DNA of 64,000 bases from Streptomyces sp. NRRL WC-3618 (GCF_001280005.1 NZ_LGDW01000177.1:36317-100316), one strand, 5' to 3'. Shown: positions 18,753 to 26,887, counted from the first letter of the stretch. Numbers and translations are program-made. The notes: generated from the letters alone by a model not told the origin.

Positions 18753-20687
18753 ATGACCACGACCACGACCGTGAGCACGAACGCCGCACACCCCCTGGGC
18801 CCCGTCACCGAGGACGAGATCCGGCGGGTCAAGGAGGCCCTGACAGTGGCCGGCCTGCTGACGGAGAACGTTCGGTTCGCCTTCTGCGGCCTGGAAGAGC
18901 CGGACAAGTCCGCCGTGCTGGCCTTCACTCCAGGTGCCCCGGTGGACCGCTGCTTCCGCGTCCTGCTGCTGGACCTGACGGGCGGCGCCTCCTACGACGT
19001 GATCGTCTCGGCGACCCGCTCCACCGTGGAGCGGATGACCGTCCTCAACCCAGAGACCGACGGGCAACTGCCAATCATCGACACCGAATTCGAGCTGGTC
19101 GAGAAGATCGCACTGGACAGCGCGGAGTGGTGCGAGGCACTCGAACGGCGCGGCCTCGATCCCGCCGGCGTGCGTACCGTTCCGCTGTCGGCGGGCGTGT
19201 ACGACGACTATCCGGACGAGGCGGGCCGTCGGATCGTACGGGTCCTGGGCTTCCAGCAGTTCCACGACAAGGACCACCCCTGGGCACACCCGGTGGACGG
19301 CCTCGTGGCTTTCGTGGACCTGACCCGCCGCGAGGTGATCCGTATCGTTGACGACCGTCAGCTGCCGGTCCCGACCGAGCCGGGCAACTTCGACGACGCC
19401 GAGCAGACCGGCCCGCAGCGCACCACGCTCAAGCCGATCGAGATCACCCAGCCCGAAGGTCCCAGCTTCACCCTCGACGGCAACCTGCTGACCTGGCAGA
19501 ACTGGAGCCTGCGCGTCGGCTTCAATGAACGCGAGGGCCTGACGCTCCATCAACTGTCTTTCGATGAAAGGCCGATCGTCTACCGAGCCTCCATCGCCGA
19601 GATGGTCGTCCCCTACGCGGACCCCTCCCCGGTGCGCTTCTGGCAGAACTACTTCGACGCGGGCGAGTACATGTTCGCCCGCTACACCAACTCCCTGGAA
19701 CTGGGATGCGACTGCCTCGGCGAGATCGCGTACCTGGACGCCGTGATCGCCGACGACGCCGGCGACCCGCGCACCATCCGTAACGCGATCTGCGTCCACG
19801 AGGAGGACTACGGCGTCCTCTGGAAGCACAGCGACATGTTCACCGGCTCGCACGAGACCCGCCGCCAGCGCCGCCTGGTCGTCTCCTTCTTCACCACGAT
19901 CGGCAACTACGACTACGGCTTCTACTGGTACCTCTACCTCGATGGCACCATCCAGTGCGAGGCCAAGGCCACCGGCATCGTCTTCACCTCCGCCTACCCG
20001 GCCGAGGGCCATGACTTCGCCACCCAGATCGCCCCGGGCCTCGGCGCGCCCTTCCACCAGCATCTGTTCTCCGCCCGCCTCGACATGATGGTCGACGGCC
20101 CGCTCAACGCCGTCGACGAGGTCGAAGCCCTGCCGGTGCCGGTCAGCGCCGCCAACCCCTATGGCAACGCCTTCCGCGAATCCCGCACGCGCCTGGCCAC
20201 CGAGGCCGGGGCCCAGCGGCAGGCCGACAACGCACACGCCCGCGTCTGGCAGGTCGTCAACCCCGCCAAGTTCAACCGGCTCGGCCGCAACACCGGCTAC
20301 GCCCTCTACCCCGAAGGCCAGCCCACCCTGCTCGCCGACTCCGGCTCGTCCGTCCACGCCCGCGCCGCGTTCGCCACCCGCCACCTGTGGGTCACCGCGT
20401 ACGACCCGGCCGAGCGTTATCCGGCCGGCGACTTCGTCAACCAGCACCCCGGGGGCGCCGGCCTTCCCGCCTGGACCGCCGCAGACCGCGACCTGGACGG
20501 CGCCGACATCGTCCTGTGGCACACCTTCGGCCTCACCCACTTCCCCCGCCCCGAGGACTGGCCCGTCATGCCCGTCGACTACGCCGGCTTCACCCTCAAG
20601 CCGGTCGGCTTCTTCGACCGCAACCCCACCCTCGACGTACCGCCCACCACCAGCGGGCACTGCCACGAACGAGGCCGACCCGAATGA
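18753..20687 (+). CDS. Copper-containing primary-amine oxidase
   Basis: Oxidises primary amines to aldehydes, ammonia and hydrogen peroxide with copper and the self-made cofactor topaquinone (TPQ). The 644-residue length matches bacterial enzymes. Visible active-site residues: catalytic base Asp302 (YFDAGEY), TPQ precursor Tyr386 in TTIGNYDYG, and copper ligands His435 and His437 (FHQHLF) and His596 (LTHFPRPEDWPVMP). All required residues are present, so it should be active. No signal peptide is visible, suggesting a cytoplasmic enzyme. It follows an APC permease and overlaps the next gene as ATGA. Confidence 0.95.
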   Translation: MTTTTTVSTNAAHPLGPVTEDEIRRVKEALTVAGLLTENVRFAFCGLEEPDKSAVLAFTPGAPVDRCFRVLLLDLTGGASYDVIVSATRSTVERMTVLNPETDGQLPIIDTEFELVEKIALDSAEWCEALERRGLDPAGVRTVPLSAGVYDDYPDEAGRRIVRVLGFQQFHDKDHPWAHPVDGLVAFVDLTRREVIRIVDDRQLPVPTEPGNFDDAEQTGPQRTTLKPIEITQPEGPSFTLDGNLLTWQNWSLRVGFNEREGLTLHQLSFDERPIVYRASIAEMVVPYADPSPVRFWQNYFDAGEYMFARYTNSLELGCDCLGEIAYLDAVIADDAGDPRTIRNAICVHEEDYGVLWKHSDMFTGSHETRRQRRLVVSFFTTIGNYDYGFYWYLYLDGTIQCEAKATGIVFTSAYPAEGHDFATQIAPGLGAPFHQHLFSARLDMMVDGPLNAVDEVEALPVPVSAANPYGNAFRESRTRLATEAGAQRQADNAHARVWQVVNPAKFNRLGRNTGYALYPEGQPTLLADSGSSVHARAAFATRHLWVTAYDPAERYPAGDFVNQHPGGAGLPAWTAADRDLDGADIVLWHTFGLTHFPRPEDWPVMPVDYAGFTLKPVGFFDRNPTLDVPPTTSGHCHERGRPE

Positions 20688-21214
20688 GCCCCTGGGTCGC
20701 CGGGCTGAGTGCGCTCGGCGCCTTCTGCAGCGTGGCGGCTCACCCGCGCCGCCCGCTGCGGACCCACCTCCCCCACCTGGTCATGGCGGGCGCCATGCTC
20801 GCCATGACCGCCCCGCGGGCCGACCCCCTCGGCCCCCTCGGGTGGACCCTGGTGTTCCTCCTCCTCGCCGGAACGACGCTGCACAGCGTGGTACGCGGGC
20901 CCCTGGGCTTCCCGTCCCAACTGCGTGCGGTCAACGACGTCACCGGCATGGCCTGCCTGGTCATGACCATGTTGATGCCGCACGAGTACGGCGGAACCGG
21001 CCACCCCGCACCGGACATGGCGGCCATGGCGGACTTGCATCATGGGAGCCGGCTGCCGTGGCTGCTCATCGCGTTGTGGACAACCGGCAGGCTCCTCCTC
21101 CTCGTACGGCAGATGTCACGCACCGTCTCGGCCGACCGCCGACGCCCTTTCCGATTCCTTGCGTACGCGGGCGAACTGGCCATGGTCGCTTCGATGGGCC
21201 TGATGACAGCCTGA
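20684..21214 (+). CDS. DUF5134-like membrane protein
   Basis: A 176-residue membrane protein with about five hydrophobic segments and Met/His-rich loops (MAGAMLAMTAP, CLVMTMLMPHEYGG, MAAMADLHHGS). The layout resembles DUF5134 proteins of actinobacteria. The His/Met content could bind copper, which would suit its position overlapping the end of the copper amine oxidase gene (ATGA at 20684-20687), but this is inference. No known catalytic motif is seen. Confidence 0.7.
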   Translation: MSPWVAGLSALGAFCSVAAHPRRPLRTHLPHLVMAGAMLAMTAPRADPLGPLGWTLVFLLLAGTTLHSVVRGPLGFPSQLRAVNDVTGMACLVMTMLMPHEYGGTGHPAPDMAAMADLHHGSRLPWLLIALWTTGRLLLLVRQMSRTVSADRRRPFRFLAYAGELAMVASMGLMTA

Positions 21215-21329
21215 CCGCCCGGCGCGCCACCGCAGACGTGCCGACAGCTGCGCCGCATCGGATGCCTGCCCGGTACTCGACCGGCCGTGCCACGGATGGC
21301 GGCCCCAAGACCCCGCCGCCGCGGGCACG

Positions 21330-21935
21330 TCAGCCGACGAGGCTCTCGTCCAGGAACTCCCGTACGTGGCCCATGACTTGCGCCCGGTCCGTGCCCCGTA
21401 GGCCGATCGCCACCTGGATGGAGAACCCGTCGAGCAGTGCCCGCAGCCTGGTGCCGAAGCGGTCCGGGTCGACCGGACGGAACTCTCCCCTCGACACGCC
21501 CTCCGCCAGCAGTGCCACCAGGTCGCGATGCCAGGCGCCCTCGATCGCGGCCTGGCGGTCGCGGGCCGCGTCGTCGGCGTTCTGTGAGCGGTTCCAGACC
21601 TCCAGCCACAGCGTCCAGTGCGGGTCCCGGTGGCCGTCGGGCACGTACAGGTCGACGTACGCGTCCAGCCGCTCACGGGCGGACGTGGTGCGGGTCAGCA
21701 GCCGGCCGCGCTCCGCGCCGAGCCGGCCCTCGCTCCACTCCAGTGCCTGGAGCAGCAGTTCGTCCTTGGAGTGGAAGTAGTAGAGGAGATGGCCGCTGCT
21801 CATCCCGACCGCACGGCCGAGCGCCGCCATGGTGAGCTTCTCCAGACCGCGCTCGGCGACCATGCCCATGGCGGCGGCGAGCACGTCCTCGCGGGGCGGA
21901 GCGGGGGTACGGCGGCGAGCTCCCGGCGCGGTCAT
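21330..21935 (-). CDS. TetR-family regulator of the urease/agmatine deiminase operon
   Basis: A 201-residue repressor. The TetR helix-turn-helix lies at about residues 15-60 (VLAAAMGMVAERGLEKLTMAALGRAVGMSSGHLLYYFHSKDELL), followed by a BetI-like ligand domain. ATG 21935 overlaps the stop of the upstream small gene (21932-21935). It is the last gene of the minus-strand operon ureAB-ureC-aguA-hypothetical-tetR. A TTAGAG-N5-CTCTAA palindrome just before ureAB is the natural candidate operator, implying autoregulation. Confidence 0.85.
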   Translation of the reverse strand: MTAPGARRRTPAPPREDVLAAAMGMVAERGLEKLTMAALGRAVGMSSGHLLYYFHSKDELLLQALEWSEGRLGAERGRLLTRTTSARERLDAYVDLYVPDGHRDPHWTLWLEVWNRSQNADDAARDRQAAIEGAWHRDLVALLAEGVSRGEFRPVDPDRFGTRLRALLDGFSIQVAIGLRGTDRAQVMGHVREFLDESLVG

Positions 21936-22315
21936 ACCGGGCTCACCCGTACGGCGTCGGGCACCTCCGACGACCCGGGGTTGCGGGACAGCCGCCCGGC
22001 GGTGTCCTCCGGGTGCGTCACCAGGGGGTCGCGCGGCCCGGCGGACATCAGGCACCCGTCGCCGTCGGGGTTCGACATGCACAGCCCCGGGATCGCCGCT
22101 CCCTCCCACTGAGGTTCCGGATGCGGCACGAAAGGGGCCCCGGACGGCTCCGGATCCACCGCGCACGTGCCGCGCGGCACCGTCGGCGGGGCGTGCCGGG
22201 AGCCGTCCGGGCCCGGCAGCCCGTCGTACTCGGGGCGCTGCGGCAGCTCGGGCAGCCGGCGGAGCGGTTCGGTGAGGGGATGGCCGCAGGCCGTGCAGAG
22301 CAGCTGTACGTTCAC
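21932..22315 (-). CDS. Small zinc-ribbon-like hypothetical protein in urease/agmatine deiminase operon
   Basis: A 127-residue soluble protein without a recognised domain. It opens with a CxxC pair (LLCTACGHPL) and has further cysteines at GTCAVD, GLCMS and GCLMS, so it could hold a zinc ribbon or similar metal site. It starts 9 bp after the agmatine deiminase stop and overlaps the tetR start, so it is certainly co-transcribed. Its conserved position could indicate a role with this pathway, but no function can be assigned. Confidence 0.65.
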   Translation of the reverse strand: MNVQLLCTACGHPLTEPLRRLPELPQRPEYDGLPGPDGSRHAPPTVPRGTCAVDPEPSGAPFVPHPEPQWEGAAIPGLCMSNPDGDGCLMSAGPRDPLVTHPEDTAGRLSRNPGSSEVPDAVRVSPV

Positions 22316-22324
22316 CCGTACGTT

Positions 22325-23374
22325 CTACCTGACCATCGCCCTCGGCTGCTGCTGCGTGATGCAGTGGATGCCGCCGCCGCCCGCGAAGATCGGCCGCGCG
22401 TCCACCAGTGTCACCGTCCGCTGCGGGAACAGCCTGCGGAAGATGTCGGCCGCGATCTCGTCCCGGGGGTCGTCGAAGCCGCACAGGACGACGCCGTCGT
22501 TGCAGAGATAGTGGTTGATGTAGGAGTAGTCGGCCCAGCGGCCGTCGGCCTCCAGGACGGTCGGGGCGGGCACCTCGACGACCTCCAGGCGGCGGCCGCT
22601 CGCGTCGGTCTGCGCCTTCAGCAGGCCGACGACCTCCCGCGTCACCTCGTGGTCGGGGTGGGCCGGGTCCGGCTGCACATGGGCGACGACCACCCCGGGA
22701 CGGGCGAACGCGGCGACGATGTCCACATGGCCGAGGGTGCCGTAGCCGTGCGGGGGGTAGTCGCCGGTGAGGCCGCGCGGCAGCCAGATCGCCTTGCGGG
22801 TGCCGAGGTGGGCGTGGATCTCGGCCTCCACCTGCTCGCGGGTCCACCCCGGGTTGCGTTCCGGCCCGAGCTGGACCGTCTCCGTCAGCAGGACCGTGCC
22901 CTCGCCGTCGACGTGGATGGCACCGCCCTCGTTGACGAGCTCCGAGGTGTACGTCGTCACCGAGCCCGCGAGGCCGGAGACGTACCCGGCGATCTTCGCG
23001 TCGTGCTCCCAGCGCGCCCAGTCCTGGGCCCCCCAGCCGTTGAACGTCCAGTCGACGGCGGCGAGTTCACCGGCGTCGTTGGTGAGGAACGTGGGCCCGA
23101 TGTCGCGCATCCAGGCGTCGTCGAGGTCCCGCTCGACCGTGTCGACGCCCTGCCCGAGCAGAGCGCGCGCCTCGGCCGACTGTCCGGGGCCGCACACCAC
23201 CGTCACCGGCTCGAAGCGGCGCACCGTACGGGCGACCGAGGCCCAGGCGAGGCGGGCGGCGGTGAGGCCCTCGGGGTCGTCGAAGGTCGGGTTGGGGCCC
23301 GGCCACGCCATCCAGGTGCGCTCGTGCGGGGTCCACTCGGCGGGCATGCGGAAGCCGTCGGCGGCAGCAGACAT
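22325..23374 (-). CDS. aguA: Agmatine deiminase
   Basis: Converts agmatine to N-carbamoylputrescine and ammonia. The 349-residue protein has family landmarks in order: PAEWTPHERTWMAWP at the N-terminus, WMRDIGPTF (about 89), ELVNEGGAIHVDGEGT (about 145), GHVDIVAAFARPG, and the nucleophile loop GGGGIHCITQQQP with catalytic Cys338. All look intact. It lies about 60 bp downstream of ureC and 9 bp upstream of a small gene. No N-carbamoylputrescine amidase (aguB) is seen in this window; the neighbouring urease-like enzyme is the only other ureide hydrolase candidate. Confidence 0.93.
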   Translation of the reverse strand: MSAAADGFRMPAEWTPHERTWMAWPGPNPTFDDPEGLTAARLAWASVARTVRRFEPVTVVCGPGQSAEARALLGQGVDTVERDLDDAWMRDIGPTFLTNDAGELAAVDWTFNGWGAQDWARWEHDAKIAGYVSGLAGSVTTYTSELVNEGGAIHVDGEGTVLLTETVQLGPERNPGWTREQVEAEIHAHLGTRKAIWLPRGLTGDYPPHGYGTLGHVDIVAAFARPGVVVAHVQPDPAHPDHEVTREVVGLLKAQTDASGRRLEVVEVPAPTVLEADGRWADYSYINHYLCNDGVVLCGFDDPRDEIAADIFRRLFPQRTVTLVDARPIFAGGGGIHCITQQQPRAMVR

Positions 23375-23410
23375 GAGTGATCCTTACAGGCGGTGACATT
23401 CGGCCGAATA

Positions 23411-23446
23411 TCAGAGGAAATGTCAGGGGAAATGTCAGAGGAAATA
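23411..23446 (-). repeat. 12-bp tandem repeat at the ureC 3' end
   Basis: Three near-identical 12-bp units (minus strand, TATTTCCTCTGA, CATTTCCCCTGA, CATTTCCTCTGA) span the last codons of ureC and the following gap. Each unit carries an in-register TGA, so the stop codon is present three times at 12-bp spacing (23435, 23423, 23411). This looks like local slippage duplication. Confidence 0.8.
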
Positions 23447-25144
23447 CAGGCGGTTGAGGGAGACGGACTCGGCCGGTTCGGAGTGCAGCGGCTCCCCGTC
23501 GAGCGTGACCACCCCCGTGCGCTGGTCCACATCGACCGCTCCGGTACGGGAGTTGAGGCGCAGGTCGGCCGGCCCGATGCCGCGCGTGCCCCGTACGGCG
23601 ACCCTGCGGCGCCGGGTCGGCATCGCGTCGCCTCCCTGGTCGAGGGCCGCCTGGGCGACGAAGGCGACCGAGAGGTCGGCGGGCGTGGCGCCGTGGGCGC
23701 CGAACTGCGGGCCGAGGACGAGGGGTTCGCAGGTGTCGGTGGCCGCGTTGGGGTCGCCGACCACGCCGTACGCCGGGAAGCCGGCCTTGAGCACGAGTTG
23801 CGGTTTGGCGCCGAAGTACTCCGGCCGCCACAGCACGATGTCGGCGAGCTTGCCGGTCTCGATCGACCCCACCTCGTGGGCGAGACCGTGCGCGATGGCC
23901 GGGTTGATCGTCAGCTTGGCCAGGTAGCGCAGGACACGCTCGTTGTCGTGGTCGTCGGGTGCGCCGAACTCGGCCTTCATCTTCCCGGCCATCGCGAACG
24001 TACGGCGGACGGTCTCGCCCGCCCGCCCCATCCCCTGCGCGTCCGACGACGTGATGCCGATCGCGCCCAGGTCGTGCAGCACGTCCTCGGCGCCCATGGT
24101 CCCGGCGCGGATGCGGTCGCGGGCCATGGCGGCGTCGCCGGGCAGGTCGGTCTTGAGGCCGTGGGCGGAGACGATCATGTCGTAGTGCTCGGCGACGGCG
24201 TCCCGGCCGAAGGGGAGGGTGGGGTTGGTGGAGGAGCCGATGACGTTCGGGACGCCGGCCATCTTCAGCACGTTCGGGACGTGTCCGCCGCCGCAGCCCT
24301 CGATGTGGAAGGCGTGGATGGTCCGGCCCTCCAGCACGCGCAGGGTGTCCTCGACCGACAGGCATTCGTTCAACCCGTCGCTGTGCAGGGCCACTTGGAC
24401 GTCGTGTTCCTCGGCGATCCGCAAGGCGGTGTCCAGGGCGCGGGTGTGGGCGCCCATGTCCTCGTGCACCTTGAAGCCGGACGCGCCGCCCTCGGCGAGC
24501 GCCTCCACCAAGGGCGCCGGGGAGGACGACGAACCGCGCGCGAGGAAGCCGATGTTGACCGGCCAGGCGTCGAAGGCGTTGAACGCGTGCCGCAGTGCCC
24601 ACGGCGAGTTGACCCCGACGCCCCACACGGGCCCGAACTCCTGCCCGATGATCGTGGTGACGCCGGAGGCGAGCGAGGCCTCCATGATGCGCGGCGACAG
24701 CAGGTGGACGTGGGTGTCGACGGCTCCGGCGGTCGCGATGAGCCCCTCGCCGGACACGATCGAGGTCCCGGTGCCCACGACGACGTCGACCCCGTCGAGG
24801 GTGTCGGGGTTCCCGGCCCGCCCGATCGAGCAGATCCGGCCTTCCCTGATGCCGATGGAGACCTTGCGGATCCCCAGCACCGCGTCGATCACGACGACGT
24901 TGCTGATGACCACGTCACAGGTCTCCCGGACGGCGGCCGCCTTGAGGTGCAGTCCGTCCCGGGCGGTCTTGCCGAACCCGGCGAGGAACTCGTCGCCGTA
25001 GCGCTGGGAGTCGGACTCGACGCGGATCGTCAGGCCGGAGTCGCCCAGCCGGATCCGGTCGCCCGCGCGCGGGCCGTGGGTGGCGGCGTACTCGTACGGG
25101 CTGAGGCTGCGGGCCTCGGCGGGGTGGCCTCCTGGGCGGCTCAT
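23435..25144 (-). CDS. ureC: Urease alpha subunit (divergent, accessory-less type)
   Basis: Catalytic subunit homologous to urease, which splits urea to ammonia and carbamate. The 569-residue length is normal. Nickel-site residues are present: His145 and His147 (DTHVH), Lys225 to be carbamylated (GFKVHED), His254 (ALHSDGLNE), His280 (AFHIEG) and Asp368 (SSDAQGMGR). Arg344 and flap His328 match Klebsiella Arg336 and His320 at a constant offset of 8. The flap cysteine (Klebsiella Cys319) is replaced by Ala327 and the following His by Gly. It overlaps the ureAB stop by 4 bp (25141-25144). No ureD, E, F or G genes are in the window, so maturation needs another locus, or the enzyme differs. Confidence 0.93.
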   Translation of the reverse strand: MSRPGGHPAEARSLSPYEYAATHGPRAGDRIRLGDSGLTIRVESDSQRYGDEFLAGFGKTARDGLHLKAAAVRETCDVVISNVVVIDAVLGIRKVSIGIREGRICSIGRAGNPDTLDGVDVVVGTGTSIVSGEGLIATAGAVDTHVHLLSPRIMEASLASGVTTIIGQEFGPVWGVGVNSPWALRHAFNAFDAWPVNIGFLARGSSSSPAPLVEALAEGGASGFKVHEDMGAHTRALDTALRIAEEHDVQVALHSDGLNECLSVEDTLRVLEGRTIHAFHIEGCGGGHVPNVLKMAGVPNVIGSSTNPTLPFGRDAVAEHYDMIVSAHGLKTDLPGDAAMARDRIRAGTMGAEDVLHDLGAIGITSSDAQGMGRAGETVRRTFAMAGKMKAEFGAPDDHDNERVLRYLAKLTINPAIAHGLAHEVGSIETGKLADIVLWRPEYFGAKPQLVLKAGFPAYGVVGDPNAATDTCEPLVLGPQFGAHGATPADLSVAFVAQAALDQGGDAMPTRRRRVAVRGTRGIGPADLRLNSRTGAVDVDQRTGVVTLDGEPLHSEPAESVSLNRLYFL

Positions 25145-25845
25145 CGCCCGACCTCCTGATCAGGTGTCCGCGGTACGCCGAGGTAGCCGCAGGCGGCGGC
25201 GCGGCGCAGCGCCTCCTCGCGGGCGCCGGGCGCGTCCAGTGCCCCGTCGACCAGACCGGCGAACCCGATGGCGACCCGGTCGCCCCCGATGGGCACCAGG
25301 CCGACCGTGAGGCTCTCCCCCGGCCCGAACCGCACGGACGACCCGGCGGGTACGGCGAGCCGCATCCCGTAGGCCCTCTCGCGGGCGAAGTCGAGCCGCG
25401 GGTTGGTCTCGAAGAAGTGGAAGTGGGAGGTGACGGAGACGGGCACGGTGGCGGTGTTGGTGACCGTCAGCCGGACGGCCGCCTCCGGCTCGGCATGCTC
25501 GGGACCGGGCAGCAGCGCGCCCGGAGCCCGCTCACCGATGCTCCCGCCGATCGGGTCGCTCACGACCGCGAGCCGCGAACCGTCGTCGAAGACGGCCTCG
25601 ACATGCACCTCGGTGACGATGTCCGCGACACCGGGCAGCACGTCGTCCGGGCCGAGCACGGATCGGGCGCGCTCGAGGGCCTCCGCGAGCCGGGCGCCGT
25701 CGCGGGCGGCCTCGCAGACGGTGTCCGCGATCAGCGCGGTCGCCTCCGGCACGTTGAGCCGCAGGCCGCGGGCGCGGCGGGCGCGGGCCAGCTCGGCGGC
25801 TCCGAAGAGCAGCAGCCGGTCACGCTCCGTGGGAGTCAGTCTCAT
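25141..25845 (-). CDS. ureAB: Fused urease gamma/beta subunit
   Basis: A single 234-residue polypeptide joins the small urease subunits. Residues about 1-100 are UreA-like (MRLTPTERDRLLLFGAAELA, LNVPEATALIADTVCEAARDG, VLGPDDVLPGV). Residues about 105-215 are UreB-like (PIGGSIGERAPGALLPG, VTNTATVPVSVTSHFHFFETN, LDFARERAYGMRL). I chose ATG 25845, which has AGGAGG about 10 bp upstream; the frame stays open to 25869. Such gamma-beta fusions are known in some bacteria. It is the first gene of the operon and lies 30 bp downstream of the TTAGAG palindrome. Confidence 0.92.
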   Translation of the reverse strand: MRLTPTERDRLLLFGAAELARARRARGLRLNVPEATALIADTVCEAARDGARLAEALERARSVLGPDDVLPGVADIVTEVHVEAVFDDGSRLAVVSDPIGGSIGERAPGALLPGPEHAEPEAAVRLTVTNTATVPVSVTSHFHFFETNPRLDFARERAYGMRLAVPAGSSVRFGPGESLTVGLVPIGGDRVAIGFAGLVDGALDAPGAREEALRRAAACGYLGVPRTPDQEVGR

Positions 25846-25874
25846 GGCGCGGACACCTCCTCGCTTCACTCGGG

Positions 25875-25891
25875 TTAGAGCATCACTCTAA
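25875..25891. promoter_or_regulatory. TTAGAG-N5-CTCTAA operator upstream of ureAB
   Basis: Perfect palindrome, TTAGAG and CTCTAA arms with a 5-bp spacer, 30 bp before the ureAB start codon. Size and symmetry fit a TetR-type operator. The last gene of the operon encodes a TetR regulator, the most likely ligand. Confidence 0.7.
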
Positions 25892-25951
25892 AGGCGGAAT
25901 ACCTGCGGGTGAAGAGGTGACTCAGTAAAGCGACCCCTGCATGGGAATGAA

Positions 25952-25968
25952 TTTGAGCGCCGCTCTAA
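25952..25968. promoter_or_regulatory. Second copy of the TTAGAG-type palindrome
   Basis: TTTGAG-N5-CTCTAA, one mismatch from the site at 25875 and the same 5-bp spacer, centred 77 bp further upstream. Together the two sites may let the repressor act cooperatively on the urease operon. Confidence 0.6.
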
Positions 25969-25995
25969 TCCCCGGGCGCCGCAGACGCCGCCCGG

Positions 25996-26025
25996 CCCGC
26001 CGACCGGCACGGGCCGGTCGGCGGG
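25996..26025 (-). terminator. Strong hairpin terminator of the ABC transporter operon
   Basis: A 13-bp perfect stem (25996-26008 with 26013-26025) closes a 4-nt loop. It lies about 30 bp downstream of the stop of the minus-strand ABC operon and upstream of the urease promoter, so it should insulate the two. No U-run follows, as is common in Streptomyces. Confidence 0.75.
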
Positions 26026-26056
26026 CGGGAAGCCGCGCCGCGTGTGTCCGGGTGGT

Positions 26057-26887
26057 TCACGTCGTGGCGGGCTCCTGGTCGAGGCTGAACCCCGGGGCGC
26101 CTGGGACCGACGCGAGGAGTTGGGCGGTGTACGGGTGGTTCGGCTTCGCGAAGGTGGCCGCGGTCGGGCCGAGCTCGACGAGGTCCCCGTGCAGCAGGAC
26201 CGCGACCGCGTCGCTGACGTGCCGGACGACGGCCAGGTCGTGCGAGATGAACAGCATCGTCAGCGAGAGACGGCGGCGCAGATCGGCGAGCAGGTTGAGG
26301 ATCTCGGCCTGGGTCGTCAGGTCGAGGGCCGAGGTGATCTCGTCGGCGATGACGAACCGGGGACCCGGGGCGAGGGCCCGTGCGATCGCCAGCCGCTGCC
26401 GTTGGCCGCCGGAGAACTCGTGCGGATAGCGGTCCATGGCGTCGGGGTCGAGGCTCACCTGGACGAGCAGCTCGGCGATCCGGGTCCGGGCCGGTCTGAC
26501 CCTGGCCCGGATCGGATCGAGTGCCTCGGCGAGCGACTGCGCGACGGTGCGCCGGGGGTCGAACGAGGAGTACGGGTCCTGCGGAATCATCTGGACCGTC
26601 GCCGCTCCCGCCCGTCCGCGCGAGGTGCGCAGCGGGGCGCCGTCCACGAGGATCCGGCCGCTCGACGGCCTGTTGACGCCGACGAGTGTCCGCGCGAGCG
26701 TCGTCTTGCCCGACCCGGACTCGCCGACGAGTGCGAGAGTGCTGCCCCGGGGGATGTCGAACGAGACCCCCTTGAGGACCCTGCGGGCCGCGGCGCCGTG
26801 GCCGAGCTCGACGGTGAGATCCTCGACGCGCAGCAGGGGATCGCCCGGCTGTGGCTCCTGTGCGGTGGCTGTGGCCGTGGCGGACAT
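26057..26887 (-). CDS. ABC transporter ATP-binding protein, peptide/nickel type
   Basis: A 276-residue OppF/DppF-type ATPase. Walker A is GESGSGKTT (about residue 53), the Q-loop is MIPQDPYSSFDPRRT, the ABC signature is FSGGQRQRLAIARAL, Walker B is FVIADEITSALD, and the H-loop is MLFISHDLAVV. The C-terminal HPYTAQLLASVPG is typical of the oligopeptide/nickel family. It is the last gene of a minus-strand importer operon; its ATG overlaps the stop of the permease-ATPase fusion gene as TGATG at 26887. Confidence 0.9.
   Translation of the reverse strand: MSATATATAQEPQPGDPLLRVEDLTVELGHGAAARRVLKGVSFDIPRGSTLALVGESGSGKTTLARTLVGVNRPSSGRILVDGAPLRTSRGRAGAATVQMIPQDPYSSFDPRRTVAQSLAEALDPIRARVRPARTRIAELLVQVSLDPDAMDRYPHEFSGGQRQRLAIARALAPGPRFVIADEITSALDLTTQAEILNLLADLRRRLSLTMLFISHDLAVVRHVSDAVAVLLHGDLVELGPTAATFAKPNHPYTAQLLASVPGAPGFSLDQEPATT

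Noticed and set aside
21926-22320. Possible continuation of the TetR frame (open to 22847) as a longer protein
   Set aside because: The upstream part translates as Arg/Pro-rich shadow of agmatine deiminase; the TetR start at 21935 is coupled to the small upstream gene.
23393-25159. Long plus-strand open frame opposite ureC
   Set aside because: Antisense shadow of the highly GC-biased urease gene; the minus-strand protein has all urease motifs.
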